NCBI GenBank assembly: GCA_022393335.1 | Contig: JAJEKB010021383.1 | Span: 1,486,762-1,550,761, forward strand | Direction: 5' to 3' | Origin: Macrotrachela quadricornifera | Taxonomy: Eukaryota; Rotifera; Eurotatoria; Philodinida; Philodinidae | DNA length: 64,000 nt | Part shown: positions 51,315 to 60,558 of the stretch, one piece after another | Layout of the letters: each line of letters starts with the position of its first letter | Numbering within the stretch: the stretch's first letter is position 1 | Position numbers and translations under genes: made by a program | The notes under the pieces: generated by a model | Databases searched by the model: none | Seen by the model: the letters and a program-made list of their open reading frames with translations, nothing else | What the model was told of the DNA's origin: nothing

Positions 51315-52652
51315 ATGATAATGCTCCAATTTCCATCTCCTGATCCGAAAATATTGCCTGATAAGATCAAACTTGTCAGCCCACCAGTTAAATCACAAGC
51401 GCCCGAGACTCTTAATCGTATCAGAGGTTCACTTATTGGTCTAGCTGTAGGGGATGCACTTGGAGCTAGTGTAGAATTTCGCCCTCGACAATATCTTATT
51501 GAACATCCTATTCAAGATATGGTAGGTGGTGGCACATGGGGTTTGAAGGCAGGACAATGGACAGATGATACTTCTATGGCTCTGTGTCTTGCATCATCAC
51601 TTATTATTCAAAAAGGTTTCAATCCTTATGATCAAATGGTTCGTTATAAATGGTGGTATAAACATGGATATTTATCTTCAACTGGACATTGTTTTGACAT
51701 TGGTAATGCCACTCGAACTTCACTAGAAGAATTCTATCGTCGACAGATGAAACTACAAAGAGATTTAAACCTCAATACTGAAAATGAAACCGATCATTTA
51801 ACTCTTAATGATATTAGTCGGGTAAATTTTAACGTAAATTGTAGTGGACCAGGTGTTCAAGGAAATGGAGCATTGATGCGTCTTGCTCCAGTACCACTTT
51901 TCTTCTATCGAAAACCTTCTTTAGCTGTTGATTTTTCAGGACAAAGTGCTCGTCTTACACATGGAGATGAGGTAGCTGTTGATGCTTGTCGTTATTATGG
52001 AGCTCTAATTGTTGCTGCTATTCATGGAGAATCGAAAGAAGATCTTCTCAATAATCAATTTTATAATAATCATCGTGAATGGTTTCATTCTCGAATACTT
52101 CATGACAAGATTATTTCTATAGCTAATGGATCATATAAAATGTCACGAGGATATGAAGATGGAATTCGAGGCAAAGGAAACATTGTCTCAGCGCTTGAGG
52201 CAGCATTGTGGGCATTTTGGAGTACAAATTCTTTTGAGGATGGTGCACTCAATGCTGTCAATTTGGGCGACGATACAGATACTACAGCAGCAATCTATGG
52301 TCAATTAGCGGGTGCCTACTATGGCTATGAAAATATTCCAGAAGGATGGTTACATAAACTGTACGCAAACCATTTGATCATTTGTATTGCTGATTGGATA
52401 GAATTTTCAGGTGACTCAGAGAATAAATCGTCTGGACAGCAAAGAGCAAATCGAGATAACAGTTCATCAGTGGTTCAAGTACAACAACCTAGATCTTTAC
52501 AGCAGATCCCATCGAGACAATCACAGTTAATGATTAACAACAGATCAGAACAAGATGGACGTTATAACCGATCTCAGTCCTCCGAGAGACCCAAACGTTC
52601 TGGAATTCGTAAATTATTGTGCGGATGTGGAACCGGATCCGTCGAAGATTAA
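51315..52652 (+). CDS. ADP-ribosylglycohydrolase (ARH/DraG family)
   Basis: Single exon, 445 aa. The catalytic domain runs about residues 36-355. It starts with IRGSLIGLAVGDALGASVEF, has the first metal-binding block WTDDTSMAL (Thr-Asp-Asp at 83-85), GNGALMRLAPVPLFF, and the second metal block GDDTDTTAAIYGQLAGAYYG (Asp residues near 319-322). These are the paired Asp sites that hold two Mg ions in DraG/ARH enzymes, which remove ADP-ribose from proteins or small molecules. A low-complexity Ser/Gln/Arg-rich tail (about 365-445) ending in cysteines is extra compared with bacterial enzymes. No intron, unlike most neighbours. Acceptor residue specificity cannot be read from the sequence. Confidence 0.9.
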   Translation: MIMLQFPSPDPKILPDKIKLVSPPVKSQAPETLNRIRGSLIGLAVGDALGASVEFRPRQYLIEHPIQDMVGGGTWGLKAGQWTDDTSMALCLASSLIIQKGFNPYDQMVRYKWWYKHGYLSSTGHCFDIGNATRTSLEEFYRRQMKLQRDLNLNTENETDHLTLNDISRVNFNVNCSGPGVQGNGALMRLAPVPLFFYRKPSLAVDFSGQSARLTHGDEVAVDACRYYGALIVAAIHGESKEDLLNNQFYNNHREWFHSRILHDKIISIANGSYKMSRGYEDGIRGKGNIVSALEAALWAFWSTNSFEDGALNAVNLGDDTDTTAAIYGQLAGAYYGYENIPEGWLHKLYANHLIICIADWIEFSGDSENKSSGQQRANRDNSSSVVQVQQPRSLQQIPSRQSQLMINNRSEQDGRYNRSQSSERPKRSGIRKLLCGCGTGSVED

Positions 52653-53591
52653 AATATTGAAATAATCGAAATTTAATAATAAATACGAAATCCTTGCGAA
52701 TGCCTTTTAATGTTCATAAAAAATCAATTTGAAATTTTTTGATAAAGATAAAATATTACTAGTACGTGGATCATTGATTCAATATTTAATTGATATTTAT
52801 TTCAGTGAATACAATGTTTTTTTTGACAATTTTCTATATCAATAAATTATTAGACAAAAATATATAAATTCACTTTGAATATTATAAAAATTCTTATTCA
52901 AATAATTCGACTATTCATTGTTGATTTTTTAAATATTTGTGTATTGTGTCAACTTTTAGAATAATTCTATTTCATATCCTATTCTCATACACTATTTTAA
53001 TTAATCATAAACTTCAAATTAATCTAATGAAATCATTTATTGAATGCTACTTTCTTTTATTCGTAAGCAGTTGATGATCATTTCAGCAAAACGCAGCATT
53101 ATAGATAATGGATTTATTTTTATTACAGTTTCATGAAATTAGATTTGAGAAGAATCTCAGAGCAATTATCTAAACTATTATCATCTCTCAATTGGTTCAA
53201 TTTGGCTGAATAATCGAGTCGAAAACTAAATTCTTTATCTCTATATTTTAGATGAAAATTAAGATTCTAATTATTATTTCTTATTATGAATATTCATTTA
53301 CTATTTTCATTAAATAGTAGTTTTTTAAAACTATATCATCAATGCAAGTACTAAGTCATAAAAGACTAATTTTCAGTGAATTTTCTAACATGTAAAGTAA
53401 TTTTTTGTATGTTTTAACGACTAAGCGTCGAATGTTGAAATTTAGTACGTAGGTGCGTATTACAATGTTCATTATGTTTCATCTCAATTGACTAAATAGT
53501 GCACGTTTTATAAGAAGAAGTCATATTGATCACCCACTCACACATGGAATCGATACTTATCATTACTCTTTGATAGATTAGAATATAAGTC
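52653..53591. other. intergenic, no gene seen
   Basis: AT-rich sequence from the end of the glycohydrolase gene to the left end of the 1.3-kb TIR element. No feature is supported. Confidence 0.55.
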
Positions 53592-54894
53592 TACCCAGTC
53601 AAACATAAAAGTCTGAAAAACGCATGTAAATGCAGTATTATCGTTACGTGTACACGCATGCATCATTATGATATAGCATCCGTGTAGATGCGTCACACAA
53701 TTTACTATATTCGCGAGTGCATGCATGGAAATTTGTGCATCTACATGCTTTCTATTTTCCATTGCGAGGTCACGCATGACAATATTATAGTGATCCAAAA
53801 ATGAAGTACATGTTATGAACATGCATAAACACGCATAAGCTTTTTTTCCAGAGATAAGATTCGAACATAATTACTTTGTTTTATAAGACGAGCTGCTGTA
53901 CCATCCGACCATTTACTTACATTAGGAGATATAATCAAAATTGAGTTTATAATGATCATCCGATAGCTAGTATACACACATGTGCATAAAATCTAACTAA
54001 GGTGGAAAAATAGATTTTTTATGATTAGAATCAATCTTAAATAAAAAAACCAGTTTAATCAAAAAAATTAATTTATTCAAAAATATCAGGAAAAAAAAAA
54101 ATATATCATCAAATTTTTAATCTCTGCTGTTCAAAACATCAATCCAAGGATGAACCATCTAGAATCAGATATTTTTAATTTTTTTAATTTTTTAAATTTG
54201 AAATCAATTGATTTCAGATTTAAAAAAATCAATTTAACCAATGTAATTAATCAATTAAAAAAGTCTCATTATATTTCTTTCACATTTGAGTTTAACAGTA
54301 ATAAAGAATTTTAAAAAGTGAAGTTTTTTAAATAAATATAATATAGCTATAAGAAGATCGTACCGACTTTTACAGGAAATAAATAAATACGCTTCGACAG
54401 AAAAACAAAATTCTTGCAAGAAGGGGTATGTGGAGTATAAAGTAGGAAAACTTCGCATGTCAACGCAAAATCAATTCAGTATTAGTTTTTATAAATACAC
54501 TTCTTTTGCGTTAAGATACAAGTTTTAGAGAATATCTTACTATTTTGCAAGTATACGCAGATAACGTTTTAGCATTTTCATGCAAGACATATGTTTTGTA
54601 TAAATATGCGAGAGAAGCGCATGCGAGTATCTGCATGAGTAGATTTCATGCACAATCTCGCATGTTTTATTAAAAAATTTCAAAATTTGTGTTTCTGTCC
54701 ATATAGTTACAAAACGCAACTCCACGCGTGTATTTATGTTTTGTATTTACATGCAAAAAGGGAAAATATTTCATACAAGTTGCATGATAATACATGCCTT
54801 TAGTGATGTAAAAAATATTGTGCATGTCGATGCAGATTTTAAGAAATTTTTTGCAAATACACGCGCTTATCTGACTCTCACGTTTGACTGGGTA
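53592..54894. mobile_element. 1.3-kb non-autonomous TIR element with clustered TGCATG-type words
   Basis: The ends match as inverted repeats of about 42 bp, beginning TACCCAGTCAAAC, with scattered differences. GTC directly repeated at 53589-53591 and 54895-54897 is a likely 3-bp target duplication. The outer ~300 bp on each side (53600-53850 and 54440-54890) are packed with short words such as CGCATG, TGCATG, GTGCATCTACATGC and ACACGCG in both orientations, giving spurious open frames on both strands. The AT-rich middle carries no coding sequence. A PIF/Harbinger- or CACTA-type 3-bp duplication is possible, but the class is unresolved. Confidence 0.75.
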
Positions 54895-55070
54895 GTCAAA
54901 TATCATGATCAAGACAATATGTTCAATGAGTTATGTCATAAAGTCTCGTATTTTTTAGTGACTTAAATCTATAGTCTTATTTTTCAACTAAATGATGTGG
55001 ATTAATATATTTTTTGTTGTAAAGTTTGTCAAAGATTGGTGCAATCATGCTTACATTTTTATATTAACAT

Positions 55071-55254
55071 CAGAGGTGCAGAATCTTCCTCGTGCGCACC
55101 CGCGCGGGTGGGGAAATTTTTCGTTTTTGGGGAAATTTTTGGAGTATTTCTGTGTGAATTTCTTGAACTGTTATTTTTCAAAAGGGGAAAATTTGCGAAT
55201 CAATTTCCCCGGGGGCGCAAACTCAACCGTTTCACGGAAGATTCTGCACCTCTG
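55071..55254. mobile_element. 184-bp hAT-type MITE
   Basis: Perfect 19-bp terminal inverted repeats, CAGAGGTGCAGAATCTTCC, flanked by a perfect 8-bp direct repeat ATTAACAT (55063-55070 and 55255-55262). An 8-bp duplication with CAG-starting ends is diagnostic of hAT transposons. The interior is GC-rich compared with its surroundings and has no coding capacity. The undamaged ends suggest a young insertion. Confidence 0.93.
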
Positions 55255-55262
55255 ATTAACAT

Positions 55263-55663
55263 ATACGTTTTTTTCTATTACTAAGTTTTTTCTTGTTTAT
55301 CAATCGTTTCTTCGTAATAGAACGAATAGCATGCATCGTGCATCAAATCTTTTTTTCTTTCGAATAAACACCAAAGTATTTCTTTTCGTTTGCGTGAGCC
55401 AGCTATTATGAATTATGTATATCTAAAAAAAGCTTATTATTATCAATGACGTTCTTCGATACTCTTGAAGGTTGTATAAGTATATAATAAGCAATCAAAT
55501 AGTATTTACGCTTCGTCGATTATGCTTGAGAGAAAGAAATATTTTTCATGAACACTCGTATGATTGATCAACTACTATATATACATTTCTATTTTCATAT
55601 TTATAAATATAATCCTTCGACAAATACCGCCATTTATATACCATCCAACATCATTAAATTAAA
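55263..55663. promoter_or_regulatory. upstream region of the cysteine-rich peptide gene
   Basis: No gene. TATAAATA at about 55600-55607 lies about 57-64 bp before the start codon of the peptide gene and could be its TATA box. A second TATATA is at about 55635. Inference only. Confidence 0.35.
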
Positions 55664-55978
55664 ATGAAAGTTATTATTAATTTTATTTGTCTGTTGTTTA
55701 TCTTTATGATTATAGTATCAAACTGCCGAGGTTTAGCAGTAATGGATGAATTTCAAGACAGTAGTGATGATGCAGAAGCTAAATATAGTCTGCGTGATTT
55801 AATGAATGTATTGTTCAATAAACGCGAAAAAACCCCGTGTAGCTCTACTTGTTCTCCTTTAAAACCTTGTTGTTATGGTTATACTTGTATTTATCATCTT
55901 TATGATAGTAAAGGTGAGCTTAGTGGTATTACTACTCATTATCCTGGTTCTGGTACTGGTGGCTGTGATAAACATTAA
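55664..55978 (+). CDS. small secreted cysteine-rich (knottin-like) peptide precursor
   Basis: Single exon, 104 aa, no recognised family. Signal peptide about residues 1-24 ending near SNCRG. An acidic propeptide-like stretch (MDEFQDSSDDAEAKYS...) runs to Lys-Arg at about 53-54, a possible dibasic cleavage site. The mature part holds six cysteines spaced C-x3-C-x5-CC-x4-C then a long loop to a final C. The spacing resembles an inhibitor-cystine-knot layout with a central CC pair, and the tail is Gly/Thr/Ser-rich. Such peptides can be defence or signalling molecules; nothing shows which. The compact signal-propeptide-mature layout supports a real gene. Confidence 0.72.
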   Translation: MKVIINFICLLFIFMIIVSNCRGLAVMDEFQDSSDDAEAKYSLRDLMNVLFNKREKTPCSSTCSPLKPCCYGYTCIYHLYDSKGELSGITTHYPGSGTGGCDKH

Positions 55979-56393
55979 ATCAAGTATATTAAATACCAAT
56001 AAGACTTTTTCTATAACAACTCATCCAGAAATTTATATTCATCACATCAAACCAACATTATTGACAATGCAAAATATTTTCTTTTTACTATTTAGTTTTT
56101 AGTTTCTTTCTCTCCAACAGTCACACGACTTTTTTATGTTTTGATCGATATTCTATATAAATAAAATAAAATTTCTTTCTTCTCTTTATTGATTAACTCT
56201 TAAGACGATTTCATCAAACACACATAAACAAGGAAATTTGTTATAACTATTGCAATTTACATTAGTTAACATAATTAAATGTGTTGATAAATACTTTTAG
56301 CTTTTTAACCTTATCATGTACTTTTGTTTGCTATGAAACTATAAATCACAGAACGTAATTTTTATACCGGAAGGAAATTAACGAGTCTTATTA
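55979..56393. other. intergenic, no gene seen
   Basis: 3' flank of the peptide gene, with AATAAAATAAAA at about 56160-56172 as a likely polyadenylation region. Nothing else is supported. Confidence 0.5.
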
Positions 56394-57249
56394 GTTACAT
56401 AGGGTACTATAAAAGTTTTTTCATTCGGCTCTGTTAAATAACTTGATTAAGAACTAACTGTGTGGCTCTAATGCTCAGACATATTTAGAATGATGTGCAA
56501 GATTTCAGGCTCCGAAAACGTCTACTTCGTTGTAGTCTATCACTCCTTTTATCCTAGGTATCAGTTTCCTATTCTTTAATAAGTTGTATTAGAAAAACAA
56601 AACACATTACATCACGCACCGCGGAAAGCTCGATGATTTATATACAACCGCTTTTTTGATAGTTGCACCTTTTGATTTCAAAATGAACAAAACTTTTCTT
56701 TACCACATTCTGACCGTGCAACAATTATTTGGTTCAGTCTCTCATCACCTAATACTTGTTTTCTAAATGAAAACAAAGTATGTAGCAAGATGCAGCATGA
56801 GAAACTCTACAATCCTCAATGGGGGATATAAATAGGAACGATGAAAAAAATAAATTTCTTGTTCATGTTTTTTGTCACAGTATGGAAATCTGATCTCTCG
56901 AAAGTTTGCTCATTCCAAAGCAAAACATGCATCTAGCAGAAAACCAGTGTCTGGCAAATTGTAGAGCTTTACATGCTGCATCATGAGATTTATTTTGTTT
57001 TTCTAATACAATTTATTAAAGGATTAAAATTGATATACAAAACGTGATCATCAGAGCCACTATGTGTTATATTGAAAATCGCTTATGTCTACTACTAGAG
57101 AAACGATAGACTAAAAAAACACAACACTTAGAAGTCTGAAATCTTGCACATAATACTAAATCTGTCGAGGCATTATAGGCGCATTGTTAGTTCTCGGCCA
57201 AATCTTTTACGAGAGCCGAGTGAAAAAATTTTGCAGTGCCCTATGTAAC
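56394..57249. mobile_element. foldback element with long imperfect inverted arms
   Basis: The left end GTTACATAGGGTACT.. and the right end, read on the other strand GTTACATAGGGCACT.., are inverted repeats that extend inward over 200 bp (TTTTTTCA.TCGGCTCT, GTGCAAGATTTCAG, GTATTAGAAAAACAAAA) and still match near the centre (GATGCAGCATGAG against its complement at about 56975-56985). The whole 856-bp block is therefore close to one large hairpin. No coding sequence; no clear target duplication. Confidence 0.75.
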
Positions 57250-57605
57250 AAAAGATCGAGCTCTGTAATTATCTGCTAAGGTATTGAAAGTAAAACGTAA
57301 GATATATTCGGTCGTAAGTGACTCTACTAGTCGCGATTTTACACTACTCAGTTTCGTATAAGGTGAAAGTATAACTTTTGAAAATTATCTAAGATCTCTT
57401 TGATTTATATGTAGAGCAATAATAATCGATGAAATCGGACAAGGACTTGACTTGAACACGGCAACTACAGCTCTATTCATCGAGTTCAAATCAATCTTTA
57501 ATCAATTGTGGTTTAAAGGCGTATGGATTAAGTTGAAGCGCATGATTTGTCCATTGTATAAAATAGCACGGTTTCGACGATATCTATTGAAACATTCGGC
57601 CTATA
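57250..57605. other. intergenic between two mobile elements
   Basis: About 350 bp with no recognisable gene or repeat. Confidence 0.5.
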
Positions 57606-59221
57606 CACCATGATTAAGTTATTTTTAATAGTTTTGTGCAGTTTGTTGTATTTAAGTAGAACTTTGGAAGGTTCTTATTTTAACACAGTGGGATAGAGCA
57701 TCGACTACTCTATCGAACCATACAATTTGCATTCTATTTTCTGTGGTCCTACACCAAAAAACTGATAGATCTCAAGCGAGTATGAAAAAAAAATTTTGCA
57801 GATAGTTCATGTGTATATTGAACGGTTTTTTTCTTTCCTGTTGAATAACGGTTATAGCCTTCCTCTTTTGTTCAATTCATTAAAATTCATTTCAAACAAA
57901 TGCCACATAATAAAATTTCTGATATTGTCGAAGGACGTATTCTGCAACTTTTATACCAAGGATACTCCCAGCCTCGAATGGTGAACATTTTGAAAGTTGA
58001 TGCAATACATGTATCTCAGCCTACTGTATCAAATGTCAAGCGAAAGATCACTCGTCAAAAAAATTCTGAAGCAAAAATTAAGATTTATCGAAAAAAACTA
58101 TCACAAACAACATCTATTGTTAACAAAGTCATCAAGAAAATTGACGTTGAAGATGCATCAACCCAACGTACTATTGCTAAATCTCTTCGTATTAGTCAAT
58201 CTACTGTTTCGAACATTATCAAAAATTCAGGATCTATTCTTCGAAAAAAAAGAAAAGTTCACAAATTAACTTCATCAAATATTATGAAACGTGGAGAACG
58301 ATCACGTCAAGTTTATCGTCGATTAGCACATCAACGATACAAACGGTTTATTACAACAGATGAAGCTTGGTTTCATTTAGATGCAAGTAGTGGTAAACGA
58401 AACGTATGTTATATAAAAAAAACTGATTCTGACTACAATCGAATGATTATTCAACAAAATACTTCTCGACCAAAAGGTTTTATGGTATGAGAGGTGTATC
58501 AACACAAGGTAAAACAACACTTCGTTTTGTTGCATCCGGTGCAAAAGTTAATTCGAATTATTATATTAACAAGGTTTTGAAACCATTTTTAACTCGAGAT
58601 GTACCACGTTTGTTTTCAAAAAAACAAAAAAGCAAATGGTATTTTCATCGAGATTCAGCACCAAGTTATACTTCCAAAGAAACAATTCAATATTTAAATG
58701 AAAATAAAATTAATTATATCAAACCAGAAGAATGGATGCCGGCTAGTCTTAATGCTGCGCCAATGGATTATGCTATATGATGATATTCAAAACAACGAAT
58801 AAATAGAACAGATACTAAATCTCTTGATGAACTTAAAAAAAAGCTTTTAACTGAATGGAGAAAAAATGAATCAAACCTATATTGATAAAGTATTAGCTTC
58901 TTGGTCGAACGGAATTTTGAAAATATATAATGCTCGTGGCTGTCATGTCGACCATCGTCTATAATTGTACTGTTTTTTTGTTCATATGTATGTAGAATAA
59001 ATCTATTAAAAATAACGTGAACTATCTACAAAATGTTTTTTTTATACTCGCTTGAGATCTATCAATTTTTTTGTGTAGGACCAGAGAAAATAGAATGCAA
59101 ATCGTATGGTTCGATAGAGTAGTCGATGCTCTATCCCACTGTGTTAAAATAAGAAACTTCCAAAGTTCTACTTAAATACAACAAACTGCACAAAACTATT
59201 AAAAATAACGTAATCATGCTG
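57606..59221 (+). mobile_element. mariner/Tc1-type transposon with ~185-bp terminal inverted repeats
   Basis: 57606-57805 and 59028-59221 are inverted copies that differ at only a few positions. They run from CA.CATGATTA at the outer ends through AACACAGTGGGATAGAGCAT to CTCAAGCGAGTAT. TA at 57604-57605 and 59222-59223 is the expected target duplication. The transposase reading frame between them is described separately. Long TIRs with near-identical arms suggest fairly recent activity even though the transposase is now broken. Confidence 0.92.
57900..58962 (+). pseudogene. broken mariner/Tc1-type DDE transposase
   Basis: 57900-58490 encodes the N-terminal part: two helix-turn-helix-like segments (QGYSQPRMVNIL..VSQPTVSNVKRKI and STQRTIAKSLRISQSTVSNII), then FITTDEAWFHL with the first catalytic Asp. 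The frame then shifts by one at about 58487; the next frame (58487-58780) holds YFHRDSAPSYTS with the second Asp and EEWMPASLNAAPMDYAI with the third acidic position. Tandem TGA codons at 58778-58783 stop it where Trp normally follows. A further frame change near 58860 precedes the last conserved block (WSNGILKIYNARGCHV) and TAA. All three catalytic acids remain, but the gene carries at least two frameshifts and a nonsense site. Confidence 0.88.
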
Positions 59222-59223
59222 TA

Positions 59224-60558
59224 TTATGGTACCCCTATCCGACACGATCCACAACTGGCATTTCAACAACTTATCCTAATATAGGTTACGGTTCATATCC
59301 TACCACTTCTAGGTTGCTGACGAAGTTCAAATCGGTCGATCGAACATGACAAACAAATGGGGTTTGAAGCCTACCATACTATAAAAATAAAAAAGTATCC
59401 GAATATTCTTTGTTACAGCAGCCGGCTGAAGTAGCGAGAATCGGTTTGAACATGGAGTTCTCAGGATACTTTCTAATATGGAACGAACAGCTATCGTTGC
59501 GGTAGTTACTGTAAGAAAGTTTATGTGTTTGTAAAGGTAATAGAAAGCCATTGTCTCGATCAGCCATTAAAGTTAATTGAGTGTGTCTTGGTACGGACGA
59601 AATATTTTGTCTTTTGGGAGAATTTGAGGTTAATGATGTTACTATATGATCCGGCTGGAGCAACGATGCGTTCTGTGCATACTATAACAAAGTCGAATTG
59701 GTCTGTAGCAGGTAGAAGATTGCGTTTTCTATTAGGTATGCAAAAAATCGACTCTAGTGCTGTATGGACGAAAGCTTTGGTTGGTGGCGAGGTTTACTAG
59801 GTCTTTGATGTGAGCGGAGAAAGCTACTTGTGCATTTGATATGTAGTAACATGATGCATTTTTATCAAACTGGTGTGAAAACGGTTCGGTGCACCATTTT
59901 GAGCAGGTAATGGCGCGAAACGAGAGAAACTTTGGGACAGTATTGCACAGGAGTTTGAGGAATTATGTTTACTTTTTTCGGACGCTTCCTGTGGGAAAGT
60001 GGTGGAAGTGAGTGTAACCTGCTGGAAAAAGCCGGTGATATTTCGCTTAGCAATACGCTGACCCAGATCCTCTGATTTCAGGGATTTTCCATGTTGTTAG
60101 TGGATGATACTGGATGGAATCCGATCTTGTCCGCTGCGTTTCCGACTAGATATGATATATTCCTGAATGGGTCAAAATAGGATACGATCAATTTCCTGGA
60201 GAAATTCTGCCCGTATATTGTAGTTTTCCATGATGGTACCGGACACAGAATTTGCAGGAACGTCGACAAACCCGGTATTGTGCTTTCTGGACCGGAATAC
60301 TACTTTCTTTTTCCGATTGTCTTCCGAGTGGTTCTTGGCGGAAAAACAATGGAATCCGCCGGAACAGGAGAGAAATAGCCTTGGTTCCTGCTGGTTCCGG
60401 GCGAATCGGTAGGCCGGAATCATCATCCTGGTATTACGATCCAATAAAACCTATGATGATGCTTTTGAATTTATTAATAGTATGAGTCAGATTTAATCCT
60501 TGACTACTTTTAATAGCCATGAATTTAGGGCTATAAATTAACTAGTTCAACTAAGATT
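59224..60558. other. GC-richer block without a supported gene
   Basis: About 59300-60450 is clearly richer in G+C than the rest of the window and repeats CCGGAA/TTCCGG words (around 60280-60420). Open frames occur on both strands, but none shows a family signature or codon pattern I trust. It directly precedes a transposase-domain gene and may be its degenerate 5' part, or another element. Confidence 0.4.

Noticed and set aside
53538..54966. Several Cys/His-rich open frames on both strands
   Set aside because: They result from the repeated TGCATG/CGCATG words of the TIR element, which read as Cys, Met, His and Ala codons in all frames.
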